NCBI GenBank assembly: GCA_937944035.1
Contig: CALDZQ010000317.1
Span: 1 to 9,174, forward strand
Direction: 5' to 3'
Source: an uncultured Neomegalonema sp.
Lineage (GTDB): Bacteria; Pseudomonadota; Alphaproteobacteria; Rhodobacterales; Rhodobacteraceae
Length of the DNA stretch: 9,174 bases
Below the pieces are notes generated by a model. It was not told the origin of the DNA, did no database searches, and saw only the letters and a program-made list of their open reading frames with translations. Shown here in pieces: positions 1-4,759 of the stretch. The position numbers were made by a program, and so were the translations under genes. How positions within the stretch are numbered: the first letter of the stretch is position 1; every line of letters begins with the position of its first letter.

Positions 1-876
1 CTGCTTCTCTTCCAGCTGCATCCGCAGCGCGCGCACATTGTCCAGCGCCGCATCTTTGCGCGACAGCAACTCCGTTGTGCGCAACTCTGCGACCCGCGCG
101 TCGAAACTGCGCATGAAAATCCACGCATGATCCTGCGCCAACTGCGGATCACCCCGCCGCAACGAGAATTCAAGAATTGCCGTCTGCGGGATCACCTTGA
201 TCTTCGGGCCACCAAACTCCTTATCGCCCAGTTCCGCGATAACACGGGCGCGTTTGGTGATGATATTGCTGCCGGCAATTTCTCGATAGGTCGAGCGCGG
301 ATCGAAATTCCGCGATGCGAAGATCGATTTCTCAGACGTTTTCGCCTCGCCGACACTGTCAATATCGATACTCGATTTCACCCCCTCGCCCGGCAGGATG
401 ATCCGCCATGAGGTTTGAAACACTTCGGGCGCGGTTTTGAGGTAGTAGAGCGTCGGCAACCAGACCATCGCGCACAGCGACGCAAAGACCACAACTTGCA
501 GCACCACACCCAGCCACATGCGCCCTCTGCGCCGGGGCTTGGCCACCACGGGCGGCGGCGCGGGCACAGGCTTCGGCGTCTCCACCGGAGCGGTCCTTGG
601 TTTCCTGACCGGAGCGGTCCTGACCCGCCGCAGCGGCGCAGACTTCGGTTTTTCCGGCGGAGCGGGCTTCGGTGTTTCAGACTGTGCGGGCTTCGGTTCT
701 TCAACAGGTGCAGGTGCAGGTGCAGGCGGCCTTACAGACTGCACCGCCGGACGGCGCGCGATATTTTCGGGATCGGACAAAAAGCGGGCAAGATTCTCTT
801 CGGCCCGCCTGCGCTCGGCAGACGGGTCAGGGGCCGCATCGCCCTCATCGCGAAAGATAAACCGGTCCTCTGCCAT
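1..876 (-). CDS. Capsule/polysaccharide export inner-membrane protein, KpsE/Wzz-like, C-terminus cut by the window edge
   Basis: The frame runs from an ATG at 876-874 to the left edge without a stop, giving 292 codons. Residues 1 to about 119 are a hydrophilic cytoplasmic stretch. Within it, residues 43-114 are a low-complexity Pro/Ala/Lys/Arg segment with repeated APAP, TPKP and RTAPV units. A single hydrophobic helix follows at about 121-146 (starting WLGVVLQVVVF), after the basic block KPRRRGR. Then comes a periplasmic part beginning near residue 150 (VFQTSWRIILPGEG), whose end (about 260-292) looks helical and may start a coiled coil. This layout matches the polysaccharide copolymerase/adaptor class (KpsE, BexC, CtrB, Wzz), which bridges an inner-membrane exporter to the outer-membrane channel. 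The start lies 6 bases after the stop of the Wza-like gene, so the two are almost certainly co-transcribed. The second membrane helix expected of the family would lie off the window. The long N-terminal extension is unusual for KpsE. Family assignment rests on topology and neighbour, not on a catalytic motif. Confidence 0.8.
   Translation of the reverse strand, partial: MAEDRFIFRDEGDAAPDPSAERRRAEENLARFLSDPENIARRPAVQSVRPPAPAPAPVEEPKPAQSETPKPAPPEKPKSAPLRRVRTAPVRKPRTAPVETPKPVPAPPPVVAKPRRRGRMWLGVVLQVVVFASLCAMVWLPTLYYLKTAPEVFQTSWRIILPGEGVKSSIDIDSVGEAKTSEKSIFASRNFDPRSTYREIAGSNIITKRARVIAELGDKEFGGPKIKVIPQTAILEFSLRRGDPQLAQDHAWIFMRSFDARVAELRTTELLSRKDAALDNVRALRMQLEEKQ
584..621. repeat. 14-bp direct repeat with 24-bp period in the Pro-rich linker
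   Basis: ACCGGAGCGGTCCT occurs at 584-597 and again at 608-621, so the period is 24 bp, or eight codons. On the coding strand the copies encode the two RTAPV units at residues 86-90 and 94-98. Degenerate GGCTTCGG copies nearby (near 569, 666 and 689) encode further KP-type units. The linker therefore appears to have grown by internal duplication. Confidence 0.75.
705..726. repeat. CAGGTG hexanucleotide tandem repeat in coding sequence
   Basis: Three perfect CAGGTG units plus a partial fourth (CAGG) lie in the N-terminal region of the KpsE-like gene. On the coding strand they encode the alternating Ala-Pro run at residues 51-57. The unit is a multiple of three, so gain or loss of a copy would change the linker length without breaking the frame. 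Confidence 0.85.
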
Positions 877-882
877 GCATCA

Positions 883-2151
883 TCAGCCGCCGAACAGGCC
901 TTTGAGAATACCGACAGGCGACAGCACACTCGACGCCACAGTCCCCAAATCGCGCAGGTTCACAAGCTTGCTGTCATAGCAGGCAATCGCGTCACCCGGT
1001 TGCAGATACGGATTGAAATCCGGCCTGTGCGGCTGACGCACCACGTCCTCAACCCGCACACGCATCGCTTCGGGCTGCCCGCTCAGCGGGTTCGAGCCGA
1101 CCAGCAACGCATACCGGTCCGCGTTAACCATATCCGTTCCACCCAGACAGTTGCCGGACGCCAATGCCTGCACCAACCGCGATCCATAGGGCAACCGCGT
1201 GGCGAATGATCCGATGGCCGCCGGATTGTTCCCGAAGATCGGCGCGGTCGGGTTGGAAATAAAGATACGGATGCCCGGCGGCGTAATCCGGCTGATTCGC
1301 ATCAACTCCGGCGCCAGACATTGCTGCGAGGGCACAAACACATAATCCCCGTCCACAATCACCGGGTCTTGGACAAAGGCTCCGGTAAAGACACCGGACA
1401 TATCGTATTCAATCGTCCGGCCGCCCCGGCGCACCAGCACGCGCGAGACATTCGCGTCCGGCCTGACACCTCCCGCCGCCTTCAGAACCCCGGACAGCTT
1501 GCGCCGCCAGTTATTCGACCCGACCGCATTGTCAAAGGTTTCGTCCTGAGTTCCCAGACTGCGCTCGGCGGTACTGACCAGACCGGGCGCGAATACCGAG
1601 CCACCGACGCTGACCGAGGCTTCGCCGTATTGACGCAGAACGATACTGACACGCGCCGCATGGGCCTTGATAAATCCGTTCTCGATCAACTCCCGCTCAA
1701 CGGCCCGCGCCACCTCGTTCGGGCCTCTCTCCGCCGCCATGATCGGGGGCAAGTGCGGTACGGTGATCGAACCACCCGCCCCGACCACAAACGTCCCGGA
1801 GAACATCGGCGCGTCTTTCACATGCAACTCGATCAGATCGCCCGGCGACAAAGCATTATGCCGGATTCGGGCGTCAAGCTGATATGCGGTCGGCTGATCT
1901 GAACGCGCGCGGAATTCCGAATGCGGGGTCAGCGGGTCCGATACCGTCCTCGGCTCCCAGGGCAACCCTTCGCATTGGTGACTCGGATCGAACCGCAGCC
2001 CGATATATTTCGCGTCAAATTCATCCGGCGCGACCGGGGTATGCGGTGTCGTATCAATAGGATGCGGCGCATAGACCGTCTCCCGCCGCGTTTCACAAGC
2101 CGCGAGCAGCCCTATCAGCACCAGCCAAATCGTAATACGCCCTGCGGTCAT
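883..2151 (-). CDS. Polysaccharide export outer-membrane lipoprotein, Wza/KpsD family
   Basis: This 422-residue protein is the likely outer-membrane channel for export of a capsule or exopolysaccharide. Residues 1-18 form a lipoprotein signal peptide ending in the lipobox LAAC, so Cys19 should be lipidated; Glu20 at position +2 fits outer-membrane sorting. The polysaccharide-export domain starts near residue 100 with LSPGDLIELHV and runs to about 180. It is followed by SLBB-like beta-grasp segments: VSVGGSVFAPGLV, then an LKAAGG segment ending in the V(D)GDYVFVP motif. A third YLQPGD-type segment near residue 385 leads to the short hydrophobic C-terminus ending LFGG. This order is that of the KpsD/BexD/CtrA/VexA branch. 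The ATG at 2151 is supported by an AGGT ribosome-binding match 5 bases upstream and by the signal peptide starting at once. The downstream KpsE-like gene follows after 6 bases. Family identity is strong; the exported polymer cannot be told. Confidence 0.9.
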   Translation of the reverse strand: MTAGRITIWLVLIGLLAACETRRETVYAPHPIDTTPHTPVAPDEFDAKYIGLRFDPSHQCEGLPWEPRTVSDPLTPHSEFRARSDQPTAYQLDARIRHNALSPGDLIELHVKDAPMFSGTFVVGAGGSITVPHLPPIMAAERGPNEVARAVERELIENGFIKAHAARVSIVLRQYGEASVSVGGSVFAPGLVSTAERSLGTQDETFDNAVGSNNWRRKLSGVLKAAGGVRPDANVSRVLVRRGGRTIEYDMSGVFTGAFVQDPVIVDGDYVFVPSQQCLAPELMRISRITPPGIRIFISNPTAPIFGNNPAAIGSFATRLPYGSRLVQALASGNCLGGTDMVNADRYALLVGSNPLSGQPEAMRVRVEDVVRQPHRPDFNPYLQPGDAIACYDSKLVNLRDLGTVASSVLSPVGILKGLFGG

Positions 2152-2159
2152 TGATTACC

Positions 2160-2184
2160 TGCGGATTGAAAAAAGTTCCCCGCA
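2160..2184 (-). promoter_or_regulatory. Small stem-loop abutting the ribosome-binding site of the Wza-like gene
   Basis: TGCGG and CCGCA can pair around a 15-base loop on the transcript. The 3' arm runs directly into the AGGT ribosome-binding match, with its last A shared. Pairing could limit ribosome access, but a 5-bp stem with a long loop is weak, so this is only a possibility. Confidence 0.25.
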
Positions 2185-2216
2185 ATTAATGAGAATAACG
2201 TTTCAGCTACATTAAT
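2185..2216. promoter_or_regulatory. Inverted repeat ATTAATG-N18-CATTAAT upstream of the export operon
   Basis: Perfect 7-bp arms lie at 2185-2191 and 2210-2216, with the palindrome AACGTT (2197-2202) near the centre. The outer arm ATTAAT is itself self-complementary, so the site can also be read as two identical boxes 25 bp apart. It lies 34-65 bases upstream of the Wza-like start codon, where an operator would sit. The bound protein is unknown; the OmpR-type regulator encoded just upstream is one candidate. Confidence 0.4.
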
Positions 2217-2239
2217 CGTCTTTAGAAGATCACGTGCAA
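2211..2239 (-). promoter_or_regulatory. Possible sigma70-like promoter for the polysaccharide export genes
   Basis: On the minus strand TTGCAC (2239-2234) is followed after exactly 17 bases by ATTAAT (2216-2211), which is also one arm of the inverted repeat described here. Both boxes match the consensus only in part (3 of 6 and 4 of 6), so this is suggestive. The 146-bp gap to the upstream regulator gene leaves room for a promoter, though read-through from that gene is also possible. Confidence 0.25.
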
Positions 2240-2297
2240 GCACCCGAATGTGATGCCCATGCCGTGTACTCCCGTTAGGAGAGACAACACGCACGCC

Positions 2298-3053
2298 TTA
2301 CGCGGCTTCGATCTTTGCGGTGAACATATACCCTGCCCCGCGCACCGTTTTGAGGAAACTGCACGGGCCATCTTCGGTCGCCAATTTCTTTCGCAGGCGC
2401 GATACCAGACCATCAATCGTTCTGTCATATCCGGCCCAGTCCTCACCGCGCAACAGATCCAACAGAATGTCGCGGGTCAAAACCCGGCGCGGGCGCTCGA
2501 CCAGAACCTTCAGCAAATCAAATTCAGCCGTGGTCAGTTCGATCTGTGCGCCTGTGCAATCGTGCAACTCCATCGCCGCAAGATCAATTCTGAAACCCTC
2601 AAAAGTAAAAGCTTCAACAGCGACAGCCGCGCCACGCCCCGCCACCGGAGTCGTCTTACGCTCGACCACCGTATTCGGTGCGGAAGGCGCAGTGCGCGAA
2701 CGGCGCAGAATGCTGTTAATACGCGCGGTCAGCTCACGCGGGCTGCACGGTTTGCGTACAAAGTCATCCGCACCCAGTTCCAGCCCCACAATCCGGTCAA
2801 TCTCATCGTTCATACCGGACAGAAACAGGATCGCGACATCAGACTCCCGCCGCAGATCGCGCGCGACTTCCATGCCACGGCCATCCGGCAACGACATATC
2901 GAGAATGACAATGTCAGGCCGGCATTCCTGATAGCGCGTCCAGAATTCCTTGACCGTTCCGGCCTCACTGACCTGAAAGCGCGAATCCTCAAGCGCCTCG
3001 GCCATCTCGGAACGCAACTCTTCGTCGTCCTCCAGCATGAGCACGGTCTTCAT
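2298..3053 (-). CDS. OmpR/PhoB-family DNA-binding response regulator
   Basis: This 251-residue two-domain transcription factor is activated by phosphorylation. The receiver domain (about 1-118) has the acidic pair Glu8/Asp9-Asp10, the phospho-acceptor Asp52 (in VILDMSLPDG), the switch Ser79 and the conserved Lys101 (RKP). A linker of about 30 residues follows, then a winged-helix domain (about 150-251) with the motifs LTTAEFDLLKVLV, the recognition helix around Arg211-Leu224 (RTIDGLVSRLRKKL) and the wing sequence TVRGAGYMF. The ATG at 3053 is supported by CGGAG at 3065-3061, 7 bases upstream. It is divergent from the CheY-like gene and points at the polysaccharide export genes 146 bp downstream. 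A perfect tandem repeat 23-42 bases upstream of its start codon suggests autoregulation. Its cognate kinase is not certain; the only kinase in the window is at 4744-6699. Length and domain order are normal for the family. Confidence 0.95.
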   Translation of the reverse strand: MKTVLMLEDDEELRSEMAEALEDSRFQVSEAGTVKEFWTRYQECRPDIVILDMSLPDGRGMEVARDLRRESDVAILFLSGMNDEIDRIVGLELGADDFVRKPCSPRELTARINSILRRSRTAPSAPNTVVERKTTPVAGRGAAVAVEAFTFEGFRIDLAAMELHDCTGAQIELTTAEFDLLKVLVERPRRVLTRDILLDLLRGEDWAGYDRTIDGLVSRLRKKLATEDGPCSFLKTVRGAGYMFTAKIEAA

Positions 3054-3075
3054 GGCGCAACTCCGATTTCGTCAC

Positions 3076-3095
3076 TTTGCACAATTTTGCACAAT
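3076..3095. promoter_or_regulatory. Perfect tandem repeat TTTGCACAAT x2, candidate response-regulator operator
   Basis: Two identical 10-bp units sit head to tail at 3076-3085 and 3086-3095, in the 108-bp divergent region between the OmpR-type regulator and the CheY-like gene. A direct repeat with a period of about one helical turn is the usual form of OmpR/PhoB-family binding sites, where two monomers bind side by side. The site is 23-42 bases upstream of the regulator start codon and 67-86 bases upstream of the CheY-like gene. The repeat itself is seen directly; its function is inferred. Confidence 0.55.
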
Positions 3096-3114
3096 CCGGA
3101 CACACTCCGAAAAG

Positions 3115-3134
3115 GTTTGTCGCGTATGACAAAC
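3115..3134. promoter_or_regulatory. Dyad GTTTGTC-N6-GACAAAC in the divergent promoter region
   Basis: Perfect 7-bp arms at 3115-3121 and 3128-3134 flank a 6-base spacer (GCGTAT). It lies 27-46 bases upstream of the CheY-like start codon. It could be an operator for a dimeric regulator, or a hairpin in the CheY-like mRNA leader. It is separate from the tandem repeat 20 bases away, so two different proteins may read this region. Confidence 0.45.
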
Positions 3135-3161
3135 AAACTGTTAAAATAACGGATTAATAAA

Positions 3162-3536
3162 ATGGCCCAAAAATACATTCTCTTGGTCGATGACGAGGCA
3201 CTCGTCCTTGAAGAGCTGACCGAGACTTTCGAATTTGAAGGCTTCAAAGTTATGACAGCAGCTTCGGGCGATGAAGCACTATCTCTTCCGGACATCGATA
3301 AAATGGACATTGTAATCTCTGATCTTAAGATGCCGGGGGTGAGTGGCCTTGATATGTTCAGATCGCTTAAAAATCGTGAAAGTTTCAAAACACCCGTAAT
3401 TTTACTTTCCGGCCACGGCGCTCAGGAAGAACAAGATCAGGCGCTTGAGCTGGGGGTTCATGCATGTCTCGCAAAGCCGATCAACGTGGATGACCTGGTT
3501 GCGATTGTTGAAAGTGCTATTCGAGCAATACGATAG
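3162..3536 (+). CDS. Single-domain CheY-like response regulator receiver
   Basis: At 124 residues this is a stand-alone receiver with no output domain. All active-site residues are present: Asp10-Asp11 (LLVDDE), phospho-acceptor Asp54 (ISDLKMPG), switch Ser83 (ILLSGHG) and Lys105 (AKP). Such proteins act by protein contact, as a phosphate sink, or as a relay to a phosphotransferase; which applies here cannot be seen. The start is preceded by CGGA 8 bases upstream, a weak ribosome-binding match. It is divergent from the OmpR-type regulator and co-directional with the binding protein and kinase after a 272-bp gap. The gene is clearly more AT-rich than the kinase gene (about 47 percent GC over the three lines counted), so it may have a different history. 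The most likely partner is the kinase at 4744-6699, by position only. Confidence 0.93.
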   Translation: MAQKYILLVDDEALVLEELTETFEFEGFKVMTAASGDEALSLPDIDKMDIVISDLKMPGVSGLDMFRSLKNRESFKTPVILLSGHGAQEEQDQALELGVHACLAKPINVDDLVAIVESAIRAIR

Positions 3537-3640
3537 CAAAAGTCTGCGGGTGTCACGGATTTTTTAAGACAGAATTCCGCACTAATCGCCCTGAAAATTT
3601 AAAACTGCCGCCCCCTTCCGGTAACGGATTATTAAAGCGG

Positions 3641-3675
3641 TTTCGAGCAAGGTAAAAACACCTTGAGACTCGGAA
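3641..3675 (+). promoter_or_regulatory. Large bulged stem-loop in the leader of the binding-protein gene
   Basis: CAAGGT (3648-3653) pairs perfectly with ACCTTG (3660-3665) around a 6-base loop. Below a 3-base bulge (3666-3668), TTTCGAG (3641-3647) pairs with CTCGGAA (3669-3675) with one G-U pair. The total is 13 base pairs. There is no T run on either side, so it is not an ordinary terminator. An RNA leader structure or an operator is more likely. Confidence 0.45.
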
Positions 3676-3705
3676 ATCGCGAAATAACAAAAGAATACAC
3701 TGGAA

Positions 3706-3727
3706 TGCGTGATTCAAGAATTACGCA
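3706..3727 (+). promoter_or_regulatory. 9-bp stem-loop with tetraloop in the leader
   Basis: TGCGTGATT (3706-3714) pairs with AATTACGCA (3719-3727) around the loop CAAG. All nine positions pair, one of them as G-U. It has no following T run and lies 82 bases upstream of the proposed ATG of the binding-protein gene. Confidence 0.45.
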
Positions 3728-3779
3728 GAACGCTGTAGCTGACCGCAACTCAGAATAGCGCACGCTGTTTAACACAAAC

Positions 3780-3791
3780 AAGGCCGGCCTT
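3780..3791. promoter_or_regulatory. 12-bp perfect palindrome AAGGCCGGCCTT
   Basis: The site is fully self-complementary, without a spacer, and ends 17 bases before the proposed ATG at 3809. It is GC-rich within an AT-rich stretch. It may be an operator or may affect translation initiation; chance cannot be excluded for a single 12-bp palindrome. Confidence 0.35.
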
Positions 3792-3808
3792 CGGATTCGA
3801 AAATCGCA

Positions 3809-4759
3809 ATGCCACAAAGATCACAGAGCGGAATAAACCCTTTGTTCTCATGCCAGAAACGCACTCTATTCTTTTCCAGCCTGATCGCGGCGGCGCTGTT
3901 GATGGCCGGGCTGCTCCGCGCGTACTCCCCGCCTGTCCATGCGGAATATCCTGAAGCGGGCATACCGGCGCAGTCAAAGCAAACACTGCGCCTCGGCATC
4001 GTTCCCCAGCAATCCGCCAGCAGACTTGCGGCAAAATGGGGTCCGCTGGCCGCATACCTTACCAAGAAAACCGGCATCAGAATTCAGTTTATGACCACGA
4101 CGAACATCCCCACCTTCGAGGCTTGCCTCAGGGACAATGCCTTCGACATCGCTTACATGAATCCCTACCACTATGTCGTGTTTTCAGAGCATCCGGGCTA
4201 TCGCGCGCTGGCCCACCAGGCGGATAAGAAATTGCGCGGCGTTGTTGTCGTGCGCAAAGATTCCGCCGCAACCACGATCAATGATCTCACAAACACCGCC
4301 ATCGCATTCCCCTCCCCAGGCGCTTTCGGAGCCAGTGTCGTTCCCCGCGCCGAAATGCGCGCAAAAGGCATTACCTTTACCCCCAGTTACGTCAAATCAC
4401 ATGACTCGGTCTATCGCGCGGTCGTGGCCGGAATGGCGGATGCCGGGGGCGGGATAAACCGCACGCTCAAGTCGATGAATCAGGAACTGCGCGATCAGCT
4501 GCGTGTGATTTCTCATACCGATGCCTACACGCCCCACGCCATCGCAACCTCGAAAGACGTTCCGGACAGCATACGCAAGGCTTTGAGTGACGCGCTCACA
4601 GGCATCGCGACAGATGCCCCCGCCCTGCTCACGCCGCTCGGCATGACGGGCTTCACGGCGGCCACCGACGAAAACTGGAATGATATACGCGCCCTGAACC
4701 TCCTGCCGGAGCAAACGGGCATGGATAAGATTGATACGGTATTATGTCCTTTCGACTGA
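3809..4759 (+). CDS. PhnD-like periplasmic substrate-binding protein, probable sensor accessory
   Basis: This 316-residue protein belongs to the phosphate/phosphite/phosphonate-binding (PhnD) class of ABC-type binding proteins. Residues 1-45 form a signal peptide with hydrophobic core at about 19-36 and probable cleavage after VHA (Ala45). The mature protein opens with LRLGIVPQQSASRLAAKWGPL, the usual first strand and helix. Motifs of the ligand cleft include FDIAYMNPYHY (Tyr120, Tyr122) and the FPSPGAFGAS turn (Ser169-Ser176) at the helix start that holds anions in PhnD; AGMADAGGG follows later. The ligand cannot be named. No permease or ATPase gene adjoins it; instead its last 16 bases overlap the histidine kinase gene. 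A periplasmic sensor role feeding the kinase is therefore more likely than transport. The ATG at 3809 lacks a clear ribosome-binding site. A TTG at 3842 has AGAGCGGA 9 bases upstream and would still leave a full signal peptide, so the start is uncertain. Confidence 0.9.
   Translation: MPQRSQSGINPLFSCQKRTLFFSSLIAAALLMAGLLRAYSPPVHAEYPEAGIPAQSKQTLRLGIVPQQSASRLAAKWGPLAAYLTKKTGIRIQFMTTTNIPTFEACLRDNAFDIAYMNPYHYVVFSEHPGYRALAHQADKKLRGVVVVRKDSAATTINDLTNTAIAFPSPGAFGASVVPRAEMRAKGITFTPSYVKSHDSVYRAVVAGMADAGGGINRTLKSMNQELRDQLRVISHTDAYTPHAIATSKDVPDSIRKALSDALTGIATDAPALLTPLGMTGFTAATDENWNDIRALNLLPEQTGMDKIDTVLCPFD

Larger units (their letters stand above)
3537..3808 (+). other. Structured non-coding leader between the receiver and binding-protein genes
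   Basis: No convincing gene is seen on either strand in these 272 bases. The stretch is AT-rich and holds a short GNRA-type hairpin (3617-3628), a large stem-loop (3641-3675), a second stem-loop (3706-3727), a 12-bp palindrome (3780-3791) and two ACGCTGT direct repeats (3730-3736 and 3762-3768). A T6 run at 3560-3565 after the receiver gene lacks a good stem before it. The region probably carries the promoter and 5' leader of the binding-protein/kinase operon. A small RNA is also possible, since none of the structures is followed by a terminator-type T run. Confidence 0.45.

Noticed and set aside
415..1209. Plus-strand open frame of 264 codons rich in Arg and His
   Set aside because: It is antisense to the two polysaccharide-export genes, which have a lipobox, a membrane helix and family motifs; the composition is typical of a shadow frame.
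2165..2184. GGAAC followed by a T run upstream of the Wza-like gene, like an ECF sigma -35 element
   Set aside because: No suitable -10 element lies at the right distance before the start codon; the distance would place it inside the coding sequence.
3117..3147. Promoter for the CheY-like gene (TTGTCG with TTAAAA, 18-base spacer)
   Set aside because: The match to consensus is partial and the boxes overlap the dyad and the leader; many similar matches would be expected in AT-rich DNA.
2250..3149. Plus-strand open frame of 299 codons
   Set aside because: It is antisense to the OmpR-type regulator, whose receiver and winged-helix motifs are complete; the shadow protein looks like low-complexity Arg/His-rich sequence.
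3541..3570. Terminator after the CheY-like gene (T6 run at 3560-3565)
   Set aside because: The GC-rich bases before the T run do not form a stable stem; the only pairing is a 4-bp GTCT/AGAC that encloses the T run.
3617..3628. TCCG-GTAA-CGGA mini-hairpin
   Set aside because: A 4-bp stem is too short to support as a feature on its own, despite the GNRA-type loop; kept only as a note in the leader description.
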